Of a stretch of DNA of 35,950 bases, positions 1 to 7,864 are shown in pieces. The stretch is from Tepidimonas sp. UBA997. Its GTDB lineage: Bacteria > Pseudomonadota > Gammaproteobacteria > Burkholderiales > Burkholderiaceae_C. The DNA lies in assembly GCA_002291945.1 (NCBI GenBank), contig DBAZ01000079.1, positions 56,354 through 92,303 of the forward strand. The letters run 5' to 3'. The position numbers were made by a program, and so were the translations under genes. The notes under the pieces are model-generated. The model worked only from the letters and a program-made list of their open reading frames with translations. It did no database searches and was not told the DNA's origin. The stretch's first letter is position 1; the number at the start of each line of letters is the position of its first letter.

Positions 1-3
1 CGA

Positions 4-636
4 TCAAGGTGCCAGTCGCTCCCGCGTCCAGTGACCGGCTTGTTGCCGATAGACCAGCCGGTCATGCAGACGGCTGGGGCGACCCTGCCAGAATTCCCAG
101 CGATCAGGCTGCAGGCGGTAGCCGCCCCAATGCGGTGGCCGTGGCGGTTGGAGCAGAAATTGCGCACCGTAGCGGGCGGCATTGGCGATCAGCGTGCCGC
201 GCCCTGCTATCACCTGGCTTTGCGGGCTGGCCCAGGCCCCGATCCGGCTGTCCAGCGGTCGGCTATGGAAATAGGCCTCGTTTTCCTCGTCGCTCACCTT
301 GTCTGCCCGGCCTTCGATGCGCACCACGCGCTCCAGCTCCACCCAGTGGAATTGCAGCGCCGCCCACGGGTTGCCCGCCAGTTCCTGCCCTTTGCGGCTG
401 CCGTAATTCGTGTACCAGACGATGCCGCGGGCGTCATAGCCCTTGATCAGCACCACCCGGGTACTGGGCCGCAGATCGTTGCCGACCGTGGCCAGCGTCA
501 TGGCGTTGGGTTCCGGCAGTTCGCTCTGCAGGGCTTCGTGCAACCACTGGTCGAACTGCTGCAGCGGATCGGCATGGGAAGCGCCTTCGCTCAGTTCGGC
601 CTTTTCGTAACTTTTGCGCAGGTCGGCAATTTTCAT
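4..636 (-). CDS. pdxH: Pyridoxamine/pyridoxine 5'-phosphate oxidase
   Basis: This FMN enzyme oxidises pyridoxamine 5'-phosphate or pyridoxine 5'-phosphate to pyridoxal 5'-phosphate, the last step of vitamin B6 synthesis and salvage, in the cytosol. The 210-residue product has the usual family length. It shows the split-barrel core with AMTLATV near residue 45, RPSTRVVLIKGYD near 56-68, and WYTNYGSRKGQEL near 74-86, which contributes FMN contacts. The C-terminal half carries HSRPLDSRIGAWAS and RLQPDRWEFWQGRPSRLHDR, the substrate and FMN binding signature. The ATG is preceded on its strand by a weak GAGG. It is divergent from yceD. pdxJ, another B6 gene, lies about 17 kb away on the opposite strand. 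Identification is firm from the motifs. Confidence 0.95.
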   Translation of the reverse strand: MKIADLRKSYEKAELSEGASHADPLQQFDQWLHEALQSELPEPNAMTLATVGNDLRPSTRVVLIKGYDARGIVWYTNYGSRKGQELAGNPWAALQFHWVELERVVRIEGRADKVSDEENEAYFHSRPLDSRIGAWASPQSQVIAGRGTLIANAARYGAQFLLQPPRPPHWGGYRLQPDRWEFWQGRPSRLHDRLVYRQQAGHWTRERLAP

Positions 637-710
637 GGGGCTAGTGTAGTGCCTCGTGGCTCGACCTCGTCGATGACGTCAACGTGGCCGTGCGGGGCTT
701 GGAGGCCCGC

Positions 711-741
711 TTGGAGACCCATGCAGCGGGTGACATAAAAT
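711..741 (+). promoter_or_regulatory. Possible promoter of yceD
   Basis: TTGGAG (711-716) and TAAAAT (736-741) face yceD, ten bases before its ATG. The 19-bp spacing is longer than optimal, so this is only a candidate inside the 114-bp divergent gap between pdxH and yceD. Confidence 0.25.
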
Positions 742-750
742 CCACACAGC

Positions 751-1365
751 ATGATTCCTTCCCGAGACATGACATGTCCCCCTTCCGACACGACCCCACA
801 GGCTCTGGATGTGCGGCCGCTGGCCCGCAGCGGCGCACCCCTGTCCGGGCAGGTGGCGCTGCAGGAGCTCCCGCGCTGGCGCGACGGTGCCCCCGATTGG
901 CCAGCCGATGCCGCTGAGACCATCGCGCCGGTGCTGGCTTGGGCATTGCGGGCCGAATACCGCGTGTTGCCCGGTGGTCGGGAGCAGCTCTGGCTGCATC
1001 TCGATCTGAGCGGGTGGGTGCCGCAGGTCTGCCAACGCTGCCTGACGGTCTATCTGCAGCCGATCGAGGTCGATCGCTGGTTCCGTTTCGTGGCCGACGA
1101 AGCCACGGCAGACGCCCAGGACGATGATTGCGAAGAGGATCTGCTGGTCTGGACGCCGCGCTTTCCGGTGCGCGACTGGCTGGAAGATGAACTGCTGCTG
1201 GCCCTGCCACTGGTGCCGATGCACGACACCTGCCCGCAAGCCTTGCCTTTCGAGCCGGACGCATACCTCGCTGCAGCAGAAAAACCGCATCCGTTTGCTG
1301 CCCTGTCGGCGCTCAAGGCTGATGGGTCATCGGCCCAGCCCAAGGGCGGCGCAGGCGGGGCATGA
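751..1365 (+). CDS. yceD: YceD / DUF177 family protein
   Basis: This is a DUF177 protein, a family that almost always lies directly upstream of rpmF and is linked to 23S rRNA metabolism in plants and bacteria; its exact activity is unknown. The 204-residue product has the family hallmarks: a CQRCL motif near residues 91-95 following a beta-rich segment, then an acidic stretch (near 113-130), then DELLLALPLVPMHDTC (near 147-162) with the conserved Asp/Glu and Cys. The C-terminal tail (PHPFAALSALK) is also typical. The start is uncertain: ATG at 751 or ATG at 769, neither with a strong ribosome binding site. It is followed by a 184-bp gap with its own promoter candidate before rpmF. Confidence 0.88.
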   Translation: MIPSRDMTCPPSDTTPQALDVRPLARSGAPLSGQVALQELPRWRDGAPDWPADAAETIAPVLAWALRAEYRVLPGGREQLWLHLDLSGWVPQVCQRCLTVYLQPIEVDRWFRFVADEATADAQDDDCEEDLLVWTPRFPVRDWLEDELLLALPLVPMHDTCPQALPFEPDAYLAAAEKPHPFAALSALKADGSSAQPKGGAGGA

Positions 1366-1369
1366 TACG

Positions 1370-1403
1370 CTTGACACGCGCTTAACACGCGCTTGATCAG
1401 GCG
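1370..1403 (+). repeat. Short 11-bp near-tandem repeat upstream of rpmF
   Basis: CTTGACACGCG (1370-1380) is followed immediately by CTTAACACGCG (1381-1391) and a degenerate third unit, CTTGATCAGGCG (1392-1403). One substitution separates units 1 and 2. The third unit supplies the -35-like TTGATC of the rpmF promoter candidate, so the repeat lies on the promoter's upstream face with helical (11-bp) periodicity. Function is unknown. Confidence 0.4.
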
Positions 1404-1422
1404 GTCGAGTAGTGGCTATAAT
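1393..1422 (+). promoter_or_regulatory. Promoter candidate for rpmF-plsX-fab operon
   Basis: TTGATC (1393-1398), an 18-bp spacer and a perfect TATAAT (1417-1422) form a sigma70-type promoter. It leaves a 5' leader of about 120 nt before rpmF. The position matches the known internal promoters before rpmF in other proteobacteria. Confidence 0.55.
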
Positions 1423-1549
1423 GCACGATTTCGCGCTGGTTTGAACGGGTATCTGGTGAGTGGATATTCGGCTGGTGCATTGTGTCGTTCACCATTTTGC
1501 CATTTTCCCATCAGGCCGCAAGGCCGTGGATTTTTCATAGGAGCCGGTC

Positions 1550-1732
1550 ATGGCTGTCCAGCAAAACAAAAAGTCACCTTCCAAGCGCGGCATGCACCGC
1601 TCGCACAACGCCCTGACCGTACCCGGCATTGCGGTCGAGCCCACCACGGGCGAGGTGCATCTGCGTCACCACATCAGCCCGAACGGTTTTTACCGTGGCC
1701 GTCAGGTGCTGAAAAACAAGTCCGAGGCCTGA
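1550..1732 (+). CDS. rpmF: 50S ribosomal protein L32
   Basis: L32 is a small basic protein of the large ribosomal subunit. The 60-residue product begins MAVQQNKKSPSKRGMHRSHN, the typical L32 N-terminus, and ends in the conserved GFYRGRQVL region. It lacks the CXXC zinc pairs, as in most proteobacterial L32 proteins. The start is supported by AGGAG eight bases before the ATG. It lies between yceD and plsX, the classic order that joins ribosome and membrane-lipid synthesis. A strong hairpin follows it, so only part of transcription may pass into plsX. Confidence 0.96.
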   Translation: MAVQQNKKSPSKRGMHRSHNALTVPGIAVEPTTGEVHLRHHISPNGFYRGRQVLKNKSEA

Positions 1733-1782
1733 TCGACCCATCCGGTCGGTGCCCCATCGGTGCTCCCGGCACGGTTGGCATG

Positions 1783-1811
1783 AAGGCCCGCATGGTCGAT
1801 GCGGGCCTTTT
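1783..1811 (+). terminator. Rho-independent terminator or attenuator between rpmF and plsX
   Basis: An 11-bp perfect stem (AAGGCCCGCAT, 1783-1793, with ATGCGGGCCTT, 1799-1809) with a 5-nt loop ends in TTTT (1808-1811). It lies 50 bp after the rpmF stop and 57 bp before the plsX start, inside an otherwise co-oriented run. It may reduce L32 read-through into the lipid genes. Confidence 0.75.
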
Positions 1812-1867
1812 GTCGCTGCAGCGTCGGTGGGGGTGAATGTCATTGCCACCATAAGAAAGACGGATCC

Positions 1868-2929
1868 ATGATCACCATTGCGGTGGATTGCATGGGCGGA
1901 GACCACGGTCCGGCCATCACCTTGCCGGCTTGCGCCTCGTTTCTGGCTGCTCATCCGGATGCGCGCCTGATCCTGGTGGGGCGGCCCGATGCGCTGACTC
2001 CCTGGCCAGCCCGGCTGGAGCGTTCGCGTTGCACGGTGGTGCATGCTGCCGACGTGGTGGCCATGGACGATTCGGTCGAGGTGGCCCTGCGGCGCAAGAA
2101 AGACTCGTCGATGCGCGTGGCCATCGCGCAAGTGAAGGCGGGTGATGCGCAAGCGGCGGTGTCGGCAGGCAATACCGGGGCGCTGATGGCGATTGCACGG
2201 TATCTGCTCAAAACGCTGGACGGCATAGACCGGCCCGCCATTGCCTCCCAGATGCCCAATGCCAAGGGCGACGCCACCACCGTGCTCGACTTGGGGGCCA
2301 ACGTCGATTGCACGGCCGAGCATTTGTTGCAGTTTGCCGTCATGGGTTCGGCGTTGGTGGCGGCCAACGGCAAAGCTGCGCCCACCGTGGGCCTGCTCAA
2401 CATAGGCGAAGAGGTCATCAAAGGCAACGATGTCATCAAGCAGGCGGGCCTGCTCTTGCGTCAGGCCGCCGAGCGCGGAGACCTCAACTTTCATGGCAAC
2501 GTGGAAGGCAACGACCTGTTCAAAGGCACCGCAGACATCGTGGTTTGCGATGGTTTCGTCGGCAATGTGGCGCTCAAGGCGAGCGAGGGTCTGGCCAGCA
2601 TGATCGGCGGCTTCATCCGCGAGGAGTTTTCGCGCAATGCCCTGACCCGCCTGGCGGCGCTGGTCGTCTGGCCGGTGCTCAAGTCGTTCAAGCACCGGGT
2701 GGATCACCGCCGTTACAACGGCGCGGCGCTGCTCGGCCTGCGGGGTCTGGTGTTCAAGAGCCACGGTTCAGCCGATGCCTTTGCCTTCGAGCAGGCGCTG
2801 TGCAGGGCTTATGATGCAGCCCGTAACGACTTGCTGGATCGTGTGCGCACACGCATTGCCCGGGCCGCCCCCTTGATGAAGGCGTCTGGTGCCTGCTCCC
2901 ATGCGGCACCATCTGCCGATCCGTCCTGA
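1868..2929 (+). CDS. plsX: Phosphate acyltransferase PlsX
   Basis: PlsX converts acyl-ACP and phosphate to acyl-phosphate, the donor for PlsY in phosphatidic acid synthesis; it is a peripheral membrane enzyme. The start is ATG 1868, giving MITIAVDCMGGDHGP, the family's canonical N-terminus; the longer reading frame upstream runs through the terminator hairpin and is not used. The 353 residues match the family length. Visible motifs include SAGNTGALMA, DLGANVDCTAEHLLQFA, GLLNIGEEVIKGND, and GTADIVVCDGFVGNVALKASEG. The last 20-30 residues, after the FEQAL region, are a less conserved tail. It precedes fabH by 36 bp. Confidence 0.96.
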   Translation: MITIAVDCMGGDHGPAITLPACASFLAAHPDARLILVGRPDALTPWPARLERSRCTVVHAADVVAMDDSVEVALRRKKDSSMRVAIAQVKAGDAQAAVSAGNTGALMAIARYLLKTLDGIDRPAIASQMPNAKGDATTVLDLGANVDCTAEHLLQFAVMGSALVAANGKAAPTVGLLNIGEEVIKGNDVIKQAGLLLRQAAERGDLNFHGNVEGNDLFKGTADIVVCDGFVGNVALKASEGLASMIGGFIREEFSRNALTRLAALVVWPVLKSFKHRVDHRRYNGAALLGLRGLVFKSHGSADAFAFEQALCRAYDAARNDLLDRVRTRIARAAPLMKASGACSHAAPSADPS

Positions 2930-2965
2930 GTGCCGCGTCGGCGCCGGTCATAGCATCAACCTGTC

Positions 2966-3985
2966 ATGAAACGATATTCCCGCATCACTGGAACCGGCAG
3001 TTTCCTGCCCCCGCGCCGACTCAGCAACCAGGACATGGTGGCCCTGCTGGCGGCCCGTGGGGTGCAAACCAGTGACGAGTGGATCGTCGAGCGCACCGGC
3101 ATTCGTGCCCGGCACTATGCAGCAGACGGCGTCAACGCCAGCGACTTGGCGCTACCGGCCTGCCTGCAGGCGCTGCAAGCGGCCGGGCGGCGGGTGAGCG
3201 AGATCGACCTCATCATCGTGGCCACTTCCACCCCGGATATGGTCTTCCCATCGACGGCCTCCATCTTGCAGCGCAAGCTCAGTGAACATGCGGCGCAGAT
3301 CGGCGAGTCGGGCGCAGCCGGTGGTGCAGCCTTCGATGTGCAGGCGGTCTGCAGCGGCTTCGTCTATGCCCTGACGGTGGCCGACGCCATGATCCAGACC
3401 GGTGCGGCGCAGCGCGCGCTGGTGGTGGGGTCGGAGGTGTTTTCGCGCATTCTGGATTTCGATGATCGCACCACCTGCGTGCTGTTCGGTGACGGTGCGG
3501 GTGCCGTGGTGCTCGAAGCCGCCGAACACGACGGATCGGGCCCGGCGCTACTGGCCAGCGCCATCCATGCAGACGGTCGCCACACCGGCATCCTGTGCGT
3601 GCCGGGAACCGTCAGTGGCGGCCAGATATTGGGCCACCCCTTGCTCAAGATGGACGGCCAGGCGGTGTTCAAACTGGCCGTGGGCTTGCTCGAGAGTGCG
3701 GCCAAAACGGCGCTGGCCAAGGCGGGCAAATCAGAGGCCGATATCGACTGGCTGGTGCCGCACCAAGCCAATATCCGTATCATGCAGAGCACGGCCCGCA
3801 AGCTCAAGCTGCCGATGGACAAGGTCATCGTCACGGTGCAGGAGCATGGCAACACGTCGGCGGCATCGATTCCGCTGGCGCTCGATCATGGGGTGCGTCA
3901 GGGGCAGATCCAGCCCGGTCAGACGCTGATGCTCGAAGGGGTGGGCGGCGGCTTCACTTGGGGTGCGGTGCTGGTGCGCATGTAA
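2966..3985 (+). CDS. fabH: 3-oxoacyl-ACP synthase III
   Basis: FabH starts fatty-acid synthesis by condensing acetyl-CoA with malonyl-ACP. The 339-residue protein carries the full catalytic triad: Cys129 in AVCSGF, His266 in PHQANIRI and Asn296 in HGNTSAAS. The glycine-rich C-terminus (EGVGGGFTWGAVLVRM) is typical. A small insertion (GESGAAGG, near 113-120) lengthens the loop before the active-site cysteine compared with the about 317-residue E. coli protein. It follows plsX by 36 bp and precedes fabD by 15 bp, as in the conserved fab cluster. Confidence 0.97.
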   Translation: MKRYSRITGTGSFLPPRRLSNQDMVALLAARGVQTSDEWIVERTGIRARHYAADGVNASDLALPACLQALQAAGRRVSEIDLIIVATSTPDMVFPSTASILQRKLSEHAAQIGESGAAGGAAFDVQAVCSGFVYALTVADAMIQTGAAQRALVVGSEVFSRILDFDDRTTCVLFGDGAGAVVLEAAEHDGSGPALLASAIHADGRHTGILCVPGTVSGGQILGHPLLKMDGQAVFKLAVGLLESAAKTALAKAGKSEADIDWLVPHQANIRIMQSTARKLKLPMDKVIVTVQEHGNTSAASIPLALDHGVRQGQIQPGQTLMLEGVGGGFTWGAVLVRM

Positions 3986-4000
3986 TTCTGGAGTTGAACC

Positions 4001-4948
4001 ATGACATTTGCTTTCGTATTTCCGGGGCAGGGATCCCAATCGGTCGGTATGCTGGACGCTTGGGGCGACCATCCGGTGGTGGCCGAGACCCTCAAGGAAG
4101 CCTCCGACGCCCTCGGTCAAGACCTGGCCCGGCTGATACACGAAGGCCCCAAAGAAGCCTTGGCCCTGACCACCAACACCCAGCCCGTGATGCTGGTGGC
4201 GGGTGTGGCGGCTTGGCGCGTCTGGCGTGCCGCAGGCGGTGGCCTGCCAGCCGTGCTGGCGGGGCATTCGCTGGGTGAATATTCGGCGCTGGTCGCTGCC
4301 GGGGCGCTGACCCTGGCGCAGGCAGCACCCCTGGTGCGTTTTCGTGCCCAGGCCATGCAGGACGCCGTCCCGGTCGGCACCGGTGCCATGGCCGCCATTC
4401 TGGGTTTGCCCGCCGAGGTGGTGCGCGAAGGCTGTGCCCAGGCGCAGGCCACCTTCGCTGCGGCAAGTGGCGAGGTGGTCGAGGCGGTGAACTTCAACGA
4501 TCCGGCCCAGACCGTGATTGCTGGCAGCAAGGCGGCGGTCGAACTGGCGTGCCAGGTGCTCAAGGCCCACGGTGCCAAACGCGCCCTGCCTTTACCTGTT
4601 TCGGCCCCGTTTCATTCCAGCCTGATGAAGCCAGCGGCCCAGCGCCTGCAAGAAAAGCTGGCCAGTACGGCGCTGGCAGTGCCGCTGGTGCCGGTGCTCA
4701 ACAACATCGACGTGGCCGTCGAAACCGATGCCGAGCGCATCCGCGACGCCCTGTACCGCCAGGCCTTTGGCCCGGTGCGCTGGGTGCAAAGCGTTCAGGC
4801 CATGAAGGCTATGGGGGTGCGCACCGTGGTCGAATGTGGCCCCGGCAAGGTGCTCGCTGGGATGGTCAAGCGCATCGATCCCGAACTCGCCAGCGCCACC
4901 CTGTACGATGGCAGCACGCTGGCCGAAGTCCAGGCCCTGTTGGCCTGA
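4001..4948 (+). CDS. fabD: Malonyl-CoA:ACP transacylase
   Basis: FabD transfers malonyl groups from CoA to ACP, feeding every elongation round. The 315-residue product starts MTFAFVFPGQGSQSVGM. It has the nucleophile Ser90 in GHSLGEYSAL and the catalytic His205 in PVSAPFHSSLM, with an Arg pair (113/115) in LVRFRAQAM that would bind the malonyl carboxylate. GGAG sits about eight bases before the ATG. Gene spacing is tight on both sides (15 bp after fabH, 30 bp before fabG), consistent with one operon. Confidence 0.97.
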   Translation: MTFAFVFPGQGSQSVGMLDAWGDHPVVAETLKEASDALGQDLARLIHEGPKEALALTTNTQPVMLVAGVAAWRVWRAAGGGLPAVLAGHSLGEYSALVAAGALTLAQAAPLVRFRAQAMQDAVPVGTGAMAAILGLPAEVVREGCAQAQATFAAASGEVVEAVNFNDPAQTVIAGSKAAVELACQVLKAHGAKRALPLPVSAPFHSSLMKPAAQRLQEKLASTALAVPLVPVLNNIDVAVETDAERIRDALYRQAFGPVRWVQSVQAMKAMGVRTVVECGPGKVLAGMVKRIDPELASATLYDGSTLAEVQALLA

Positions 4949-4978
4949 GTGGGCTTGGCGCTCAAACGGAGGAAAGCA

Positions 4979-5728
4979 ATGAATGAAACTGCATTGACGG
5001 CACAGGTGGCTCTGGTCACTGGCGCATCCAGAGGCATCGGTGCCGCGATTGCCCTGGAACTGGCCCGCCGGGGCCTGAAGGTCATCGGCACCGCCACCAG
5101 CGAAGACGGTGCCGCCAGAATCACCCAAGCCTTGTCCGAACACGCGGGCTGCCGGGGTGCCAAGCTCGATGTCAACCACCTGGCCGAAGCCGAAGCGCTG
5201 GTCGATGGCATCGTCAAGGAACACGGTGCCCTGCATGTGCTGGTGAATAACGCCGGCATCACGCGCGACATGCTGGCCATGCGCCTGAAGGATGAAGACT
5301 GGGATGCCGTGCTCGACACCAACCTGAAGGCGGTCTTTCGCATGAGCCGGACCGTCATCAAGCCGATGATGAAGCAGCGCTATGGCCGCATCGTCAGCAT
5401 CACCAGTGTGGTGGGGGCCGCTGGCAACCCGGGGCAGGCCAACTACGCGGCGGCCAAGGCCGGGGTGGCCGGCATGACCCGCGCACTGGCTCGCGAACTG
5501 GGCAGCCGCAACATCACCGTCAATTGCGTTGCACCCGGCTTCATCGAGACCGACATGACGTCCGCCTTGCCCGAGGCGCAGCAGCAGGCGCTGCTCAACC
5601 AGATCCCGCTCGGGCATTTGGGCCGGCCAGCCGACATTGCCCATGCCGTGGCCTATCTGGCCAGCCCGCAGGCCGCCTACGTGACGGGGCAGGAACTGCA
5701 CGTCAACGGCGGCATGTTCATGGCCTGA
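4979..5728 (+). CDS. fabG: 3-oxoacyl-ACP reductase
   Basis: FabG is the NADPH-dependent reductase of the elongation cycle. I place the start at ATG 4979 because GGAGG lies six bases upstream and the product then begins MNETALTAQVALVTG; the longer frame from 4949 adds ten unlikely residues. The 249-residue short-chain dehydrogenase has the TGASRGIG cofactor loop (14-21), NNAG (90-93), and the triad Ser143, Tyr156, Lys160 in the ITSVVG and YAAAK motifs. The C-terminal ITVNCVAPGFIETDM and TGQELHVNGGMFMA are typical of FabG rather than of other SDR enzymes. Confidence 0.97.
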   Translation: MNETALTAQVALVTGASRGIGAAIALELARRGLKVIGTATSEDGAARITQALSEHAGCRGAKLDVNHLAEAEALVDGIVKEHGALHVLVNNAGITRDMLAMRLKDEDWDAVLDTNLKAVFRMSRTVIKPMMKQRYGRIVSITSVVGAAGNPGQANYAAAKAGVAGMTRALARELGSRNITVNCVAPGFIETDMTSALPEAQQQALLNQIPLGHLGRPADIAHAVAYLASPQAAYVTGQELHVNGGMFMA

Positions 5729-5750
5729 TAACATTCAACCCGGTCGTTTT

Positions 5751-5780
5751 TTCAGGGGCCGCTGCGGCCCCGGCTAGAAT
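5751..5780 (+). promoter_or_regulatory. Possible acpP promoter with embedded hairpin
   Basis: TAGAAT (5775-5780) lies 35 bp before acpP, with a poor TTCAGG (5751-5756) 18 bp upstream. The spacer holds a perfect 7-bp GC stem (5755-5761 with 5765-5771, loop CTG). acpP often has its own promoter because ACP is abundant. The -35 is weak, so this is tentative. Confidence 0.3.
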
Positions 5781-5815
5781 GGCACCATTGTTTTTAACCA
5801 CCCTTAGAGGGAAAT

Positions 5816-6055
5816 ATGAGCGATATCGAAGCACGAGTGAAGAAAATCATTGCCGAACAACTCGGCGTGGAAGAGTCCCAAGTCACCAATGAGAAAGCCT
5901 TCGTGGCCGATCTGGGTGCTGACTCCCTCGACACCGTGGAACTGGTGATGGCTCTCGAAGACGAATTCGGCATCGAAATCCCCGACGAAGACGCCGAGAA
6001 GATCACCACCGTGCAAAACGCCATCGACTACGCGCTGGCTCACCAGAAGGGTTGA
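5816..6055 (+). CDS. acpP: Acyl carrier protein
   Basis: ACP carries growing acyl chains on a phosphopantetheine arm. The 79-residue acidic product has the attachment site Ser37 in the motif GADSLDTVELVMALEDEFG, and the four-helix ACP sequence throughout. GAGGG precedes the ATG. It sits between fabG and fabF in the standard order. The enzyme that modifies Ser37, AcpS, is encoded in this window at 18463-18870. Confidence 0.98.
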   Translation: MSDIEARVKKIIAEQLGVEESQVTNEKAFVADLGADSLDTVELVMALEDEFGIEIPDEDAEKITTVQNAIDYALAHQKG

Positions 6056-6062
6056 TCCCGCC

Positions 6063-7307
6063 ATGAGCCGTCGTCGAGTCGTCGTGACGGGCTTGGGCTG
6101 CATTTCGCCGGTGGGCAACACCGTCGAGCAGGCTTGGTCTAAGCTGATCGCCGGTCAGTCCGGCATCGACCTCATCACCAAGTTCGATGCCTCCGCCTTT
6201 GCCTGCAAGATTGCCGGTGAAGTCAAGGGCTTCGACCTCGAGTCCTACATCGGCGCCAAAGAGGCGCGGACGATGGACACCTTCATCCACTATGGCATTG
6301 CAGCCGCCGTTCAGGCGGTGCAGGATGCCGGTCTGCCCACGGGCGAGGCGCTGGATGAGGACGAGGCCTGTCGCATCGCCTGCATCATCGGCTCCGGCAT
6401 CGGCGGCTTGCCGCTGATCGAGGACACGCACGCCGAACTGACGAACCGCGGCCCGCGCCGCATTTCGCCGTTCTTCGTGCCGGCTTCGATCATCAACATG
6501 ATTTCCGGCCACGTCTCGATGCGCTTCGGCTTCAAAGGGCCGAACCTGGCGGTGGTCACGGCATGCACCACGGGTCTGCATTGCATCGGCGAGGCCGCTC
6601 GCAAGATCGAGTACGGTGACGCCGACGTGGTGGTTGCCGGGGGTGCCGAGGCGACCGTCTCGCCGCTGGGTATTGGTGGCTTTGCCGCCATGCGCGCCCT
6701 GTCCACCCGCAACGACGACCCGAAAACGGCCTCCCGCCCCTGGGACAAAGACCGTGATGGTTTCGTGCTGGGTGAAGGCGCTGGCGTGATGGTGCTCGAA
6801 GCGTACGAGCACGCCAAGGCCCGTGGGGCCAAGATCTACGCCGAACTCGCCGGTTATGGCATGAGTGCCGATGCCGGTCACATGACCGCCCCGAACATGG
6901 ATGGCCCCCGTCGCGCCATGCTCAATGCCTTGCGTAATGCGGGTTTGAATCCCGATCAGGTCGATTACCTCAACGCCCACGGCACCTCCACCCCGCTGGG
7001 CGACATCAACGAGTCCAACGCCATCAAGGCGGCCTTGGGCGATCACGCCAGCAAAGTCGTGGTGAACTCGACCAAATCCATGACCGGCCACCTGCTCGGT
7101 GGCGCAGGGGGAATAGAAAGCGTGTTCACCGTGCTCGCGGTGCATCACCAAAAGAGTCCGCCCACCATCAATATCTTCAATCAAGACCCCGAGTGCGATC
7201 TGGATTACTGTGCCAATACGGCCCGTGATCTGACCATCGAGGTGGCATTGAAAAACAACTTCGGTTTTGGTGGCACCAACGGCTCCTTGGTGTTCAAGCG
7301 CGTCTGA
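6063..7307 (+). CDS. fabF: 3-oxoacyl-ACP synthase II
   Basis: FabF elongates acyl-ACP with malonyl-ACP and sets the temperature-dependent unsaturated fatty-acid ratio in many bacteria. The 414-residue product shows the Cys-His-His triad: Cys168 in VVTACTTG, His306 in NAHGTSTPLGD and His343 in KSMTGHLLGGAGG. The N-terminal MSRRRVVVTGLGCISPVGN and C-terminal NNFGFGGTNGSLVFK are the family ends. It starts 7 bp after acpP and closes the fab cluster; the next gene follows after 17 bp. Confidence 0.97.
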   Translation: MSRRRVVVTGLGCISPVGNTVEQAWSKLIAGQSGIDLITKFDASAFACKIAGEVKGFDLESYIGAKEARTMDTFIHYGIAAAVQAVQDAGLPTGEALDEDEACRIACIIGSGIGGLPLIEDTHAELTNRGPRRISPFFVPASIINMISGHVSMRFGFKGPNLAVVTACTTGLHCIGEAARKIEYGDADVVVAGGAEATVSPLGIGGFAAMRALSTRNDDPKTASRPWDKDRDGFVLGEGAGVMVLEAYEHAKARGAKIYAELAGYGMSADAGHMTAPNMDGPRRAMLNALRNAGLNPDQVDYLNAHGTSTPLGDINESNAIKAALGDHASKVVVNSTKSMTGHLLGGAGGIESVFTVLAVHHQKSPPTINIFNQDPECDLDYCANTARDLTIEVALKNNFGFGGTNGSLVFKRV

Positions 7308-7324
7308 CGCAGGTCTGTGCCCGG

Positions 7325-7834
7325 ATGAAAATCCCGCCGCCGGTGACGTATCCCACCGGCGCTTTGGCGCATGAAGGGCTGATCACCGTCGCTCTGGCCA
7401 CTGTCTGGCTTCTGGTTCAATCTTTGTGGGGATGGCATCTCTGGCAGGCCGCCGGGGGGTTTCCTGCTGCCTGGTGGTTGTCGATGGCCGCAGGTTCGCT
7501 GTGGCTGCTGTGGAATTGCTGGCGCTTGCGGGCGGCACCGGTCGGAGAACTTCGATGGGAGCACCGTCGCCCTTCCGCGGGGTCGTCTTCCCCCCAGGGG
7601 GTCTGGGTATGGCGATCACCCGCCTGGCGGCGGGGGCTGATGCTGTCGGAAGTCCGCTGTACGCTGGATTTCGACCAGCTGATGGTGTTTCATGTGCGCA
7701 GCCCGACTGGGCTTGGCTTCTGGGTCTGGTGTCGAGCCCGGCAGGCACCTTCAGACTGGCTTGCCTTTCGGCGGGCTGCGCACGCTCATCGTCACAAGGA
7801 TTTACACATCGGTCAGCCGGGGCGTGGAAGTTGA
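7325..7834 (+). CDS. Small two-helix membrane protein of unknown function
   Basis: I do not recognise a named family with certainty. The 169-residue product has two probable membrane helices near residues 19-41 and 46-68, rich in Trp and Leu, followed by a cytosolic, Arg- and Trp-rich domain (WRSPAWRRGLMLSEVRCTLDFDQLMVFHV...) ending in a basic His/Arg tail. The shape (paired N-terminal helices, then a small beta-rich domain) resembles YgfX/CptA-like proteins, but that is only a structural analogy. It lies 17 bp after fabF and 30 bp before rpoE, so it is probably co-transcribed. Codon use looks like its neighbours. Confidence 0.6.
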   Translation: MKIPPPVTYPTGALAHEGLITVALATVWLLVQSLWGWHLWQAAGGFPAAWWLSMAAGSLWLLWNCWRLRAAPVGELRWEHRRPSAGSSSPQGVWVWRSPAWRRGLMLSEVRCTLDFDQLMVFHVRSPTGLGFWVWCRARQAPSDWLAFRRAAHAHRHKDLHIGQPGRGS

Positions 7835-7864
7835 TCGGTTATATTCCCGACGACCCTTTGAGCC

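Noticed and set aside
1370..1403. CRISPR-like repeat
   Set aside because: Units are 11 bp with no spacers; no cas genes in the window.
1574..2764. 396-codon antisense frame opposite plsX
   Set aside because: It lies in a GC-rich gene with a strong family match on the other strand; no recognisable domain or start signals.
6003..7184. 393-codon antisense frame opposite fabF
   Set aside because: Shadow of fabF codon bias; composition (Gly/His/Gln-rich) is not that of a real protein.
7826..7850. Sigma-E type autoregulatory promoter before rpoE
   Set aside because: GGAAGTT resembles the -35 GGAACTT, but no matching -10 (TCNRA-like) is found at 16-17 bp.
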